Shown one piece after another: positions 8,969-18,792 of a stretch of DNA of 64,000 bases. A program made the position numbers and the translations under genes. The stretch's first letter is position 1. Each line of letters begins with the position of its first letter. The stretch spans positions 1,612,001 through 1,676,000 of the forward strand of contig NZ_CP017661.1 in NCBI RefSeq assembly GCF_016805985.1, written 5' to 3'. The notes beneath the pieces are model-generated. The model was not told the DNA's origin. It saw nothing but the letters and a program-made list of their open reading frames with translations, and ran no database searches. Source of the stretch: Microbacterium sp. JZ31. Lineage in GTDB: Bacteria; Actinomycetota; Actinomycetes; Actinomycetales; Microbacteriaceae.

Positions 8969-9820
8969 ATGGCAGAGGATCCGCTGGTGGGCGTCGCGTG
9001 GGAGCTGTACGACCTCCCTCCCGCGCGCTTCACGGCCGCGCGCAACGCCCGCGCGAAGGCCGTCAAGGACGAGGACGCCGCGCTCGCGAAGCGCATCACG
9101 CAGCTGCGGCGCGCGTCCGCGCCCGCCTGGATCGTCGGTCAGCTCGTGCGGCACCGCTCCGAGCGGCTCGCCCAGGTGCTCGAGCTCGGCGCCGAGCTGC
9201 GCGAGGCCCAGCAGGACCTCGATGCAGCGGCGCTCGCGCAGCTGACGCGTGACCGGCGGGCCCTCACCGCCGCGCTCGCGAAGGAGGGCGCGGCGCTCGC
9301 CCGGCAGCACGACGTGAACGCGCCGAGCGCCGTGCTGGACGAGGTGTCCCAGACCCTGCAGGCCGCCATGGCGGACGCGGATGCCGCCGCCGCCGTGACC
9401 TCGGGCCGGCTGACCCGGGCGCTGGAGGTCGTCGGCTTCGATCCTGTGGACCTGACCGACGCGGTGGCGGGACCGGCGCCGGACGGCTCGCCAGCCCCGG
9501 AGGCCGGAGGGGACGAGCTCGCCGCACGGCGCGCTCGGCGCGCCGCCGAGCGCGCCGCGAAGGAGGCGGAGCAGGCCCTGGAGCGCGCCCGCGAGCGGCT
9601 CGCGGACGCGCGGCGCCGCGTGGACGAGCACGACCGCCGCGCGGCCGAACTGGGCGCGCGCCGGGAAGAGCTGCGCGGCAAGCTCGAGAAGACCGAGCGC
9701 GAGCTGGCGCGTCTGGAGAAGGCGGCACCGGACATCGACAGCGCACGGGAGGACGCCGAGCGCCGGGCGGCGGAGGCCGAGTCCGCCCTCGAAGACGCCC
9801 GTCGCGCGCTGGATACCTGA
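8969..9820 (+). CDS. coiled-coil protein of unknown function
   Basis: 283 residues, almost entirely helical. The N-terminal half begins with a short conserved block (WELYDLPPARFTAARNARAKAV) followed by RASAPAWIVGQLVRH. From about residue 180 to the end it is a highly charged Ala/Arg/Glu heptad-rich coiled coil. No signal peptide, membrane segment or catalytic motif is visible. CAGGAT at 8957-8962 sits 6 nt before the ATG, so the mRNA is probably leaderless. I do not recognise a function; a structural or DNA-associated role would be guesswork. Confidence 0.8.
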   Translation: MAEDPLVGVAWELYDLPPARFTAARNARAKAVKDEDAALAKRITQLRRASAPAWIVGQLVRHRSERLAQVLELGAELREAQQDLDAAALAQLTRDRRALTAALAKEGAALARQHDVNAPSAVLDEVSQTLQAAMADADAAAAVTSGRLTRALEVVGFDPVDLTDAVAGPAPDGSPAPEAGGDELAARRARRAAERAAKEAEQALERARERLADARRRVDEHDRRAAELGARREELRGKLEKTERELARLEKAAPDIDSAREDAERRAAEAESALEDARRALDT

Positions 9821-9866
9821 GGGCGCCGTGTGCGCCGGCACGGCGGGATCCGGAAGGATGGGGCGC

Positions 9867-10703
9867 ATGACATCCGCGCCCTACGGACTTCTGCTCGACG
9901 TCGACGGCCCCCTCGCGAGCACCGTGACCCGGTCGATCCGCATTCCCTCGATCGCCGACGACCTGGTCGCGATCGCGAACGCCGGCTGCCCCGTCGTGTT
10001 CAACACGGGGCGCTCGGACGCGTTCCTCGCCGCACAGGTGGTGCCCGCGCTCGTGCGCGCCGGCCTCTCGGCGGACGCCCCCGTATGGGGAATCGGCGAG
10101 AAGGGCGCCACCTGGTTCACGGTGTCGGAGGGGCGCGTCGGCGACGTCGGCGTCGACGAGGCCATCTCGGTGCCCGAGGACCTCGCGGCGGCGTGCCGGG
10201 CGATCGCCGACCAGCACCGCGACCTGATGTTCTGGGACGACACGAAGCGCACCATGGTCTCGCTGGAGCAGAACCTCGACGTCTCGAACGACGACTACCT
10301 GGCCCGCCAGCCGGAGGTGACGACGCGGCTCGACGAGGCGATCGCCGGTCTCGGTCTCGCCGAGCGCTTCCACACCGTGCCGACGATCATCTCCATCGAC
10401 CTCGAGCACCGCACGGCGGGCAAGGCCCTCGGCGCCGAGCGCGCGATGGGGCTCGTCGGGTCCCGCATGGACGTGCCGCGCCGCTGGTTCACGGCGGGTG
10501 ACTCCAACGGCGACTACGACATGGCCGCGTGGCTGCACGACGCGGGCTTCGACGCCACGCACCTCGACGTGCGCCCCACCGGCACGCAGCCCGAGACCGC
10601 CTTCGCCGTGCTGCGCGAGATCCCGACGTTCGCCGAGGGTCACGCCGAGGACGACATCACCGCGACGTACCTGACGCGCTGGCGCGCGGAACTGGCGGTC
10701 TGA
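9867..10703 (+). CDS. HAD superfamily hydrolase (Cof/sucrose-phosphatase-like)
   Basis: 278-residue phosphatase-type enzyme. HAD motif I is LLLDVDGPL near residue 8, motif II is FNTGRSD near 42, the motif III lysine is in AGKALG near 190, and motif IV is GDSNGDYDM near 212, matching the Cof-like class with a C2 cap between motifs II and III. Asp replaced in position two of the DxD motif is retained (DVD). The ATG at 9867 was chosen over 9828 because GGAAGG precedes it and the DVD motif then lies at the usual distance. Its substrate, probably a sugar or small phosphate ester, is unknown. Confidence 0.85.
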   Translation: MTSAPYGLLLDVDGPLASTVTRSIRIPSIADDLVAIANAGCPVVFNTGRSDAFLAAQVVPALVRAGLSADAPVWGIGEKGATWFTVSEGRVGDVGVDEAISVPEDLAAACRAIADQHRDLMFWDDTKRTMVSLEQNLDVSNDDYLARQPEVTTRLDEAIAGLGLAERFHTVPTIISIDLEHRTAGKALGAERAMGLVGSRMDVPRRWFTAGDSNGDYDMAAWLHDAGFDATHLDVRPTGTQPETAFAVLREIPTFAEGHAEDDITATYLTRWRAELAV

Positions 10704-10718
10704 GGCACGGGGCGACGG

Positions 10719-11798
10719 ATGGTGCGCTTCCAGATCGGCCTGTCCCGCCTTCGCGGGCTGCTCGCCGTGTCGCGCGTGGCGCTCGCGGTGCGCACCGCGA
10801 TCGCCGCGGCGATCGCGTGGTACCTCGCGCCGTTCGTGCCCTTCGCCGCGGCGGAGTACTCGTACTACGCGCCGCTCGGTGTCCTGGTCAGCATGTACCC
10901 CACGCTCTCACGTTCGGCGCGGTCCGGCGCGCTGACGCTGGTCGGCCTCGCGATCGGCATCGCCCTGGGCTTCGGCGGCATCGCCCTGACGTGGATGGGA
11001 GCGCCCGGCATCGTCGCGCTCGCGCTCGTGGTGGGCCTCGGCGTGTGGCTCGGCGGCATCGAGTCCCTCGACACGGGACGCGACTGGATCGCGATGGCGG
11101 GTCTGTTCGTCCTGCTGCTCGGCGGCGGGAGCCCCGACGAGTACTCGATCTCGTACCTCGTGACCATGGCCTTCGGCGTTCTCGTCGGGCTGTTCGTCAA
11201 CCTGCTGCTGTTCCCGCCGCTGTTCCTCCAGGAGGCGGCCGACCGGCTCTCCAACCTGCGAGACGCTGCGGCGCGTCACCTGCATGACATCGCCGACGCG
11301 ACGTCGACGAACGAACTCTCGGAGGACTACCTCGAGGATGTCGTGCGCGATCTGAACCAGACGGTCGAGGCCGTGTCGCAGGCGGTCCTGGATGCGGATG
11401 AGAGCAGCCGCGCCAACCCCCGCGCTCGTCGCCGACGCGACGCGCGCGACCTGAACGCCCGTCGTCTGCGTGTGCTCGAGCGGACGGTCTTCTCGATCCG
11501 CGATCTCACGGACGTCCTGTCCCGCGCCGCCGGGCCGGAGTCGGTCGCCGTGCCCGCGCGCGAGCTGCTGACCGATGCGATCCACCGCACGGCCGATCTG
11601 ATCGGCGAACCGCTCGAGAGCGAGTCGGGACCGGAGCGGCTGGAGGCGGCAGCAGCGGCCCTCGAGCGCTACACCACCGCGATCGACGAGGTCACGACGG
11701 ATACCGGATCGAAGGCCATGCCGTCCGCGGTCGCCGAGGACGTGACCGCGGCGCTGTGCCTGCGCCGGATGATCGACGCGTCGCGTCCCCTCGTCTGA
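10719..11798 (+). CDS. FUSC-like / aromatic acid exporter family membrane protein
   Basis: 359 residues: six closely spaced hydrophobic segments in the first 180 residues, including the AVRTAIAAAIAWYLAPF opening typical of ArAE/FUSC proteins, then a long cytoplasmic helical region. Proteins of this type are thought to export small aromatic or other organic molecules, though most are uncharacterised. The gene follows the HAD gene by 15 bp on the same strand, and its stop lies 9 bp from the convergent fdhD stop. Confidence 0.82.
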   Translation: MVRFQIGLSRLRGLLAVSRVALAVRTAIAAAIAWYLAPFVPFAAAEYSYYAPLGVLVSMYPTLSRSARSGALTLVGLAIGIALGFGGIALTWMGAPGIVALALVVGLGVWLGGIESLDTGRDWIAMAGLFVLLLGGGSPDEYSISYLVTMAFGVLVGLFVNLLLFPPLFLQEAADRLSNLRDAAARHLHDIADATSTNELSEDYLEDVVRDLNQTVEAVSQAVLDADESSRANPRARRRRDARDLNARRLRVLERTVFSIRDLTDVLSRAAGPESVAVPARELLTDAIHRTADLIGEPLESESGPERLEAAAAALERYTTAIDEVTTDTGSKAMPSAVAEDVTAALCLRRMIDASRPLV

Positions 11799-11807
11799 CC
11801 CGTCGGC

Positions 11808-12656
11808 TCAGCCGACCGCCACGGGCGCGACCACACGTTCGGCGCCCGCGTAGACGTTCATCGTCTCGCCGCGCAGGAAGCCGACGAGCGTCAGGCCCTG
11901 CTCGGTCGCGAGCTCGACGGCCAGGGACGACGGGGCGGAGACGGCCGCGAGCACCGGGATGCCGGCCATGATCGCCTTCTGCGCCAGCTCGAAGCTCGCC
12001 CGCCCGGAGACCATGAGCACGTGCCGACGCAGCGGCAGCCGGTCGTTCAGCACCGCCCAGCCCACGACCTTGTCGACCGCGTTGTGGCGCCCGACGTCCT
12101 CGCGCAGCACGACGATCTCACCCGTCTCGGCGTCGAAAAGCCCCGCGGCGTGCAGGCCGCCGGTCTTTTCGAACACGTCCTGATGCGCGCGCAGCGCTCC
12201 GGGCAGCCCGGCCAGGGTCTCGGCGGTCACGCGCACGTCGTCGGCTGCGACGTCGTACGCGGAGACCGACCGTACGGCGTCGATGCTCGCCTTGCCGCAC
12301 ATGCCGCACGAGCTCGTCGTGTAGAAGTTGCGGGCCAGGTCGGTGCTCGGCGGTTCGACGCCCGGTGCGAGCGCGACATCCAGCACGTTGTACGTGTTCT
12401 CGATCCCGCCCGTACCGGGGCCGCCGCAGTGGATCGCCGAGCGGAAGTCGGCGCCCGTACGCACCACGCCCTCCGAGACCAGGAACCCGGCCGCCAGCTC
12501 CACGTCGTGCCCGGGCGTGCGCATCGTGACCGCGAGCGGCTCGCCCGCGAGACGGATCTCGAGCGGCTCCTCGACGGCGAGCGTGTCCGGACGGCGCGTG
12601 GTCGCGCCGCCGAGCGCGATCCGCACCACCGGGCGGCGCTGCGTGATCCTTCCCAT
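11808..12656 (-). CDS. fdhD: formate dehydrogenase accessory sulfurtransferase FdhD
   Basis: FdhD transfers sulfur from a cysteine desulfurase to the molybdenum cofactor so that the formate dehydrogenase-type enzyme becomes active. The 282-residue protein shows EEPLEIR near the N-terminus, the redox pair in SSCGMCGK, then [25 protein letters not shown] and [12 protein letters not shown], all hallmarks of the family. The ATG at 12656 is chosen because AGGAGG lies just upstream; a longer frame to 12722 runs into the preceding gene. It starts 10 bp after the molybdopterin oxidoreductase stop, so enzyme and maturation factor form one operon. Confidence 0.96.
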   Translation of the reverse strand: MGRITQRRPVVRIALGGATTRRPDTLAVEEPLEIRLAGEPLAVTMRTPGHDVELAAGFLVSEGVVRTGADFRSAIHCGGPGTGGIENTYNVLDVALAPGVEPPSTDLARNFYTTSSCGMCGKASIDAVRSVSAYDVAADDVRVTAETLAGLPGALRAHQDVFEKTGGLHAAGLFDAETGEIVVLREDVGRHNAVDKVVGWAVLNDRLPLRRHVLMVSGRASFELAQKAIMAGIPVLAAVSAPSSLAVELATEQGLTLVGFLRGETMNVYAGAERVVAPVAVG

Positions 12657-12666
12657 GGCGCGCCTC

Positions 12667-14969
12667 CTAGCGCTTCTCGAGCCGCACGACCACGGCCTTC
12701 GACGTGGGCGTGCCGCTGACATCCGCCGTCGAGTCGAGCGGCACCAGCACGTTCGTCTCGGGGTAGTACGCGGCCGCGTTGCGGCGCGGGGTGTCGTAGG
12801 GCACCAGGCGGAACTCCTCCGCGCGACGCTCCTCCAGGCCGCCCGGACCCCGCCACTCGGACACGAGGTCGACCATCTCGCCCTCGGCGAAGCCGAGCTC
12901 GCGGATGTCGTCGCGATGGATCAGCACCACGCGCCGGCCGTCGTGGATGCCGCGGTAGCGATCATCCTTGCCGTAGATCGTCGTGTTGTACTGATCATGC
13001 GAGCGCAGCGTCTGCAGCAGCACGCGCCCCTCGGGGATCACGGGGTACTCGAGCGGGTTCGCGGTGAAGTTGGCCTTGCCGTTCGCCGTCGTGAAGCGGC
13101 GCTCGTCGCGCGGTCCGTTCGGCAGGAAGAACGAGCGCCCCTTGTCGATGCGCTCGTCGTAGTCCTCGAAACCGGGGATGACATGCGCGATGTGCCCGCG
13201 GATCGCGGCGTAGTCGTTCTCGAGCTCCTGCCAGTCCGCCCGCGGTGCACCGGGCCGGTCGGCGAACACCAGCGCGCACAGGCGGGCGAGGATCGCCACC
13301 TCGCTCAGGAGGTCCTCCGCGGGCGGGGCGAGGCGACCGCGGGAGCCGTGCACGGCGCCCATCGAGTCCTCCACCGTGACGCGCTGATCCGCACCGCCTC
13401 GACGGTCGCGGTCGGTGCGGCCGAGCGTCGGCAGGATGATCGCCCGCCGCCCGTGCACGACGTGCGAACGGTTGAGCTTGGTGGAGACCTGCACGGTGAG
13501 GCCGACGCGCGACATGCCCTCCTCGACCACGCGGGTGTCGGGCGTCGCGCTGACGAAGTTGCCGCCCACGGCCATGAACACCCGCACCCGGCCGTCACGC
13601 ATCGCGCGGATGGCCTCGACCGTGTCGTAGCCGTGCGCCCGCGGCGCGGTGAACGCGAACTCGCGATCGAGCGCCTCCAGGAACGGCTCGGCGGGCTTCT
13701 CGTAGATGCCCACCGTGCGGTCGCCCTGCACGTTCGAGTGGCCGCGCACGGGGCACACGCCCGCGCCGGGACGGCCGATGTTCCCCTGCAGCAGCAGCAC
13801 ATTGACGACGTCGCGCAGGGTCGGGACCGAATGCTTGTGCTGCGTGAGTCCCATCGCCCAGCACACGATCGTCGAGGTCGACGTCCGCACGCGCTCCCCG
13901 ATCTCCCGGAGGCGGGCCTCGGGCAGCCCCGTCGCCTCCTCCAGCGGCTCCCACGGCAGGCTCGCGACGTGCGCGGCGTAGTCGTCGAATCCGGCGGTGT
14001 GGGCGGCGATGAAGTCGTGGTCGAGCACGCCGCCGTCGCGCGCCTCAGCCTCGATCAGGTGCTTCCCGATCGCCTGGAACAGCGCCTGATCGCCGCCGAG
14101 CCTGATCTGCACGAAGTCGTCGGCCAGCTTGGTGCCGCCCAGCAGCACACCGCGCGGCGTCTGCGGGTTCTTGAACTGGAGCAGCCCCGCCTCGGGCAGC
14201 GGATTGACCGCGACGATCGTGGCGCCCTTGTCCTTGGCCTTCTCGAGCGCGCTGAGCATGCGCGGGTGATTCGTGCCGGGGTTCTGGCCGGCGACGATCA
14301 GCAGATCGGCCTCGTGGATGTCCGTGATCGACACGGTGCCCTTGCCGATGCCGATGGTCTGGTTCAGGGCGGATCCGCTCGACTCGTGGCACATGTTCGA
14401 GCAGTCGGGGAGGTTGTTCGTCCCCAACCCCCGCACCAGGAGCTGGTACACGAACGCGGCCTCGTTGGACGTGCGGCCCGACGTGTAGAACACGGCGTCG
14501 TTCGGGTCGTCCAGCTCGCGCAGCGCGGTGGCGATCTCGCCGAGCGCCGCATCCCAGGAGATCGGCCGGTAGTGGGTCTCGCCCTCCTCGAGCAGCATGG
14601 GCGTCGTGAGTCGCCCCTGCTGGCCCAGCCAGTAGTCGTCATGCTCGCGCAGCTCGGCGACGCTGTGGTGGGCGAAGAACGCCGGCCCCACGCGCCGCAG
14701 CGTCGCCTCCTCGGCGACGGCCTTCGCGCCGTTCTCGCAGAACTCAGCCGCGTGGCGGCGGTCCTCCTCCGGCCACGCGCACCCCGGGCAGTCGAACCCG
14801 CTCTTCTGGTTCACGCGCAGCAGGGTCCGCGCGCTGCGCACGACGCCCATCTGCTCGAACGACATCTTCAGCGCGTTCATCACGGCGGGCACGCCGACCG
14901 CGCTGTGCTCGCGCTCGCGGATGCGCAGCCGCGTCTCGTCGATGTCCTCGGTGGGGGCTTCGTCGCCAT
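12667..14969 (-). CDS. FdhF/YdeP-type molybdopterin oxidoreductase with an apparent one-base frameshift near the start
   Basis: Bis-MGD-dependent oxidoreductase of the formate dehydrogenase-like YdeP family. The main frame (12667-14892, 741 residues) contains [46 protein letters not shown], and a C-terminal molydopterin dinucleotide-binding domain with [14 protein letters not shown]. The family's usual N-terminus continues upstream in the same frame ([14 protein letters not shown]), but no ATG, GTG or TTG is in frame there. Instead ATG at 14969, preceded by AGGAGG, enters that frame only if one C is added to the C5 tract at 14953-14957. Either the sequence misses a base or the gene is mutated or starts at GTG 14892. 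Confidence 0.85.
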
Positions 14970-15084
14970 CGTCCCTCCTTCGTCTCCTGCCAGGCTAACC
15001 CCGCGGGCACGCCGTCGGCACGCGCCTCCCGCTCTGCGCGAGCACGGCGGCGCGGCGATCTCGCGCGGCACCCGCGCGCGGCTC

Positions 15085-15090
15085 TACAGT
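15085..15090 (+). promoter_or_regulatory. -10 box (TACAGT) of a probable leaderless promoter for the APC permease
   Basis: TACAGT ends 6 nt before the ATG at 15097 and there is no Shine-Dalgarno sequence. It lies in the 127-bp divergent region shared with the molybdopterin oxidoreductase gene. Confidence 0.5.
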
Positions 15091-15096
15091 CACCTC

Positions 15097-16635
15097 ATGA
15101 CGACCACCCCCCTTCATCTCGGTCGCCCCGAAGGCAAGGGACTCGCGGCCGGAACGCTCGGCCTGTGGGGCTCCACCGTCATCGGGCTGGCGTCGACCGC
15201 GCCCGCGTACTCGCTCGTCGCGACCCTGGGATGGGTCGTGCTCGCCGTGGGCGCCCAGGCCCCCATCGCGTTCATCGTCGCGTTCGTGCCGATGCTGCTG
15301 ATCGCCTTCGCGTACCGCGAGCTCAACCACGCCGTGCCCGACTGCGGCACGACGTTCACGTGGGGCACCAAGGCCTTCGGGCCGTGGGTCGGCTGGATGG
15401 GCGGCTGGGGCGTCGCGGTGGCGGGCATGGTCGTGCTCGCGAATCTCGCGCAGATCGCCGGCATCTACTTCTGGTCGCTGTTCGGCGACGGCGCGCTGTC
15501 CGAGAACGCGGTCCTCGTCACCGCGACGGGCGTCGCCTTCATCGCGGCCATGACCTGGGTCAGCTGGCGCGGGATCGAGATCGGGGAGCGCCTGCAGAAC
15601 GTCCTGCTCGCGATCCAGTACGTCGCCCTCGCGATCTTCGTGGTCGCCGCCTTCTGGCAGTTCGCCACGGGCACCGCACCCCATCCGACGCCGTTCGACT
15701 GGCAGTGGCTGAACCCGTTCGCGTTCACGGAGTGGAGCGGCTTCATCGAGGCCGTGCTGCTCGCGCTGTTCATCTACTGGGGCTGGGACACGTGTCTTGC
15801 GCTCAACGAGGAGACGAAGGACCCCACGCGCATCCCCGGCCGCGCGGCGCTGCTGACCACCGTCATCCTGCTCTTCACGTACGTCGCCGTCACGATCGCG
15901 GCGATGATGTACGCGGGCGTCGGCGAGGACGGCGTCGGGCTCGGAAACGAGGCGCACGCGGACGACTTCTTCCTCGCGATCAAGGACGGCCTGCTCGGGC
16001 CGTTCGGCTGGGTGCTCGTCGTCGCCGTGCTGATCTCGGCGGTCTCGTCGACGCAGACCACGATCCTTCCCACCGCGCGCGGCACCCTCGCCATGGGCGT
16101 GTACCGTGCGCTTCCCGCGCGCTTCAAGCGGGTGCATCCGCAGTACCGCACGCCGTCGTTCTCGACGATCGTGATGGGCGTCGTCGCGATCGTGTACTAC
16201 GTCGTGATGACGCTGATCAGCGACAACATCCTGCAGGACTCGATCCTGTCGCTGGGCCTCGCGATCGCGTTCTACTACGCCATCACGGGCTACGCCTGCG
16301 TCTGGTTCTTCCGTCGGCAGCTGCTGTCCTCCGCGCGCAACTTCTTCTTGCAGGGCCTGCTGCCGCTGGCGGGCGCGCTCATGCTCACCTACGCGTTCGT
16401 GCAGTCGGCGATCGACATGTGGGACGTGGACTACGGCTACAGCGTGCTGCTCGGCATCGGCGGCACCTTCGTCGTCGGCATCGGCTCGCTGCTGGTCGGT
16501 GTCGTGCTGATGGTGGTGTGGTTCTTCTTCCCCCGCTCCACCCCGTTCTTCCGCGGCGAGAGCCTCAACCGGGAGACCGAGGTGATGGTGCCGGACGAGG
16601 ACTACCGGCGCTCGATCGACGGCGGCCTGGCGTGA
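15097..16635 (+). CDS. APC superfamily amino acid permease
   Basis: 512-residue cytoplasmic-membrane transporter with about 12-13 hydrophobic segments. The first helix has LGLWGSTVIGLASTAPAYSL, an APC opening in which the unwound substrate-binding stretch would lie, and the helix 6 block FIYWGWDTCLALNEETKDP matches the family. It presumably imports an amino acid or amine. The in-frame open stretch extends far upstream, but it is antisense to fdhF; the ATG at 15097 places helix 1 properly and has a -10 box 6 nt upstream. The saccharopine-dehydrogenase-family gene follows after 22 bp, suggesting uptake coupled to catabolism. Confidence 0.93.
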   Translation: MTTTPLHLGRPEGKGLAAGTLGLWGSTVIGLASTAPAYSLVATLGWVVLAVGAQAPIAFIVAFVPMLLIAFAYRELNHAVPDCGTTFTWGTKAFGPWVGWMGGWGVAVAGMVVLANLAQIAGIYFWSLFGDGALSENAVLVTATGVAFIAAMTWVSWRGIEIGERLQNVLLAIQYVALAIFVVAAFWQFATGTAPHPTPFDWQWLNPFAFTEWSGFIEAVLLALFIYWGWDTCLALNEETKDPTRIPGRAALLTTVILLFTYVAVTIAAMMYAGVGEDGVGLGNEAHADDFFLAIKDGLLGPFGWVLVVAVLISAVSSTQTTILPTARGTLAMGVYRALPARFKRVHPQYRTPSFSTIVMGVVAIVYYVVMTLISDNILQDSILSLGLAIAFYYAITGYACVWFFRRQLLSSARNFFLQGLLPLAGALMLTYAFVQSAIDMWDVDYGYSVLLGIGGTFVVGIGSLLVGVVLMVVWFFFPRSTPFFRGESLNRETEVMVPDEDYRRSIDGGLA

Positions 16636-16657
16636 TCATCCGTTCCGAGGAGGGCGT

Positions 16658-17902
16658 ATGCGCATCCTGATCATCGGCGCCGGAGGCGTCGGCACGGCGG
16701 CGGTCCGAATCGCGGTGCGCCGGCACTTCTTCGAATCCCTCGTCATCGCCGATTACGCGGTCGAACGGGCGCGGGCGATCGTCGAGGAGCTCGGCGACCG
16801 GCGTCTCGTGGCGGCCCAGGTCGACGCCACCGACGCGGACTCCGTCGCCTCCCTCATCCGCGAGCACGACGTCACGCACGTGCTGAACGCGGTCGATCCG
16901 CGCTTCGTGATGCCGATCTTCGAGGGCAGCTTCGCGGCGGGCGCGACGTACCTCGACATGGCGATGAGCCTGTCCTCCCGCCATCCGGAGCGGCCGTACG
17001 AGCTGCCGGGCGTGAAGCTCGGCGACGACCAGTTCGCGCAGGACGCGCGGTGGCGCGACGCCGGCCGGCTGGCGCTGGTCGGGATCGGCGTGGAGCCGGG
17101 CCTGTCGGATGTGTTCGCGCGCTACGCGGAGGACGAGCTGTTCGACCAGATCGAGGAGCTCGGCGTGCGGGACGGCGCGAACCTCGTCGTGGCGGGATAC
17201 GACTTCGCCCCGTCCTTCTCGATCTGGACCACGATCGAGGAGTGCCTGAACCCGCCGGTCATCTATGAGGAGGGCCGCGGCTGGTTCACGACGACGCCGT
17301 TCTCGGAGCCGGAGGTGTTCGACTTCCCCGACGGGATCGGCCCGGTCGAGTGCGTGAACGTCGAGCACGAGGAGGTGCTGTTGATGCCGCGCTGGACGAA
17401 GGCCAAGCGCGTGACGTTCAAGTACGGCCTCGGCGACGAGTTCATCGAGGTGCTCAAGGTGCTGAACAAGCTGGGCCTCGACCGCACCGGCAAGGTGCGG
17501 GTCGGCGGCGTCGAGGTCTCGCCGCGCGACGTCGTCGCGGCGTGCCTGCCCGATCCGGCCACGATCGGCGACCGGATGACCGGCAAGACGTGCGCGGGCG
17601 TGTGGGTGACGGGCACGGGGAAGGACGGCCGGCCTCGCTCGACCTACCTGTATCACGTGGCCGACAATGAGGAGACCATGCGCGAGTACGGCGCGCAGGC
17701 CGTCGTCTGGCAGACGGCACTCAATCCCGTGATCGCGCTCGAGCTGCTGTCGACGGGCGTGTGGTCGGGCGCCGGCGTGCTGGGACCCGAGGCGTTCGAC
17801 GCGCGCCCGTTCCTCGACCTGCTCGCCGCGCCCGCGCCTTCGGGCTACGGCTCGCCGTGGGGGATGCGCGAGCAGCAGCCGCCCATCACGACGACGACGT
17901 GA
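16658..17902 (+). CDS. saccharopine dehydrogenase family oxidoreductase
   Basis: 414-residue soluble protein with an N-terminal Rossmann fold (MRILIIGAGGVGTAAVR, GxGGxG loop) and the family features HVLNAVDP and YLDMAM; GIGVEPGLSDVFARY follows near residue 150. Such enzymes oxidise or form secondary amines from amino acids, for example saccharopine, carboxyspermidine or lysine derivatives. SD sequence GGAGGG precedes the ATG. The APC transporter just upstream may supply its substrate. The exact reaction is not determinable, since partner genes of lysine or polyamine pathways are absent here. The 3' end overlaps the convergent AIM24 gene by 17 bp. Confidence 0.88.
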   Translation: MRILIIGAGGVGTAAVRIAVRRHFFESLVIADYAVERARAIVEELGDRRLVAAQVDATDADSVASLIREHDVTHVLNAVDPRFVMPIFEGSFAAGATYLDMAMSLSSRHPERPYELPGVKLGDDQFAQDARWRDAGRLALVGIGVEPGLSDVFARYAEDELFDQIEELGVRDGANLVVAGYDFAPSFSIWTTIEECLNPPVIYEEGRGWFTTTPFSEPEVFDFPDGIGPVECVNVEHEEVLLMPRWTKAKRVTFKYGLGDEFIEVLKVLNKLGLDRTGKVRVGGVEVSPRDVVAACLPDPATIGDRMTGKTCAGVWVTGTGKDGRPRSTYLYHVADNEETMREYGAQAVVWQTALNPVIALELLSTGVWSGAGVLGPEAFDARPFLDLLAAPAPSGYGSPWGMREQQPPITTTT

Positions 17903-18764
17903 CCGCCACGCCCTCCGACGGCTGCACGATCACGAAGCCGTGGCCGGCGAACGCGACCTGCACGGCCTCGCCCGATCCGCGGCCGATCAGCGCGCCGGCC
18001 TTGAACGTGGACTTCAGCGTCGTCTGCAGCGACGCGGACCAGGCCACCACGGCGTTGGTGTCCGCGTAGGTGGGCGCCTCGGCGGCGTTCAGGACGACCG
18101 GCGGGCCCGCCGTGGTCACCGCGACCCAGCCGCTGCCGCGCAGCGTGGTGTTGAACAGCCCGCCCGTCATGATGCCGGCGCCCTGCACGCGCTCGATGCT
18201 CCACTGCAGCGTCTCGCTGAACGCGAGCACGTTGCGCCCGTTGATAGAGATGCCGGAGTCCTCGAGGTGCAGGATGTGCACCTCCGCCTGCTCGTTCGCG
18301 AGGAAGACGTCACCCCGACCCGACACGCGCATGAGCGAGAGCCCCTCGCCCGTCACCTGCGACTTGAGGAAGCGTCCGACGCCACCGCCCTGATACGCGA
18401 AGTCGAGCTCTCCCTGGTAGGCGACCATCGCGCCCTGACGCGCGAAGAACGGCTCCCCCAGCCCCACACGCAGCATCTTCTCGTTCTGCTTCGTCGGGCC
18501 GGAGCCGGACACCTCGGCGTGCGAGCCGGAGATCAGGTCCCCGGTGATGCCTGCGTCACCGCGCCCGATGCCCTGGGCGGGCGCAGCGGCCCGCTGCGGG
18601 ATGTCGTGGGCGGCCGGCTGCTGCTCCTGCATCGCCGCGTCGACGGGCGTCAGCGGGGCGGTCGAGACCTGGCCGTCGGTCGACACGTGCTCGGTCCACG
18701 ACGTGCCGTCCCACCAGCGCAGCTGAGCGCGCCCCGTCGGATCAGGAAACCAGCCGGCGTCCAT
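17886..18764 (-). CDS. DUF2510 - AIM24 domain protein
   Basis: 292 residues. The N-terminus is a DUF2510 module (AGWFPDPTGRAQLRWWDGTSWTEHV, cut here to its key GWFPDP...RWWDG...WT pattern), a short Trp-rich domain often fused to actinobacterial membrane or envelope proteins. After a Pro/Gln-rich linker, residues about 75-290 form an AIM24-like beta-helix with repeated Gly-rich turns (GELDFAYQGGGVGRFLK, GGLFNTTLRGSGWVAVTT). AIM24 proteins are of unknown bacterial function. A good SD (GGGAGGA) precedes the ATG, and a TAGGGT -10-like box lies 26 nt further upstream. No membrane segment is visible. Confidence 0.9.
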   Translation of the reverse strand: MDAGWFPDPTGRAQLRWWDGTSWTEHVSTDGQVSTAPLTPVDAAMQEQQPAAHDIPQRAAAPAQGIGRGDAGITGDLISGSHAEVSGSGPTKQNEKMLRVGLGEPFFARQGAMVAYQGELDFAYQGGGVGRFLKSQVTGEGLSLMRVSGRGDVFLANEQAEVHILHLEDSGISINGRNVLAFSETLQWSIERVQGAGIMTGGLFNTTLRGSGWVAVTTAGPPVVLNAAEAPTYADTNAVVAWSASLQTTLKSTFKAGALIGRGSGEAVQVAFAGHGFVIVQPSEGVAVTSSS

Positions 18765-18792
18765 GCGATTCCTCCCTCTCCCCGAACCCTAC

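Noticed and set aside
7080..9099. Several open frames on the minus strand opposite the fused ATPase gene
   Set aside because: Arg-rich shadows of a strongly supported gene.
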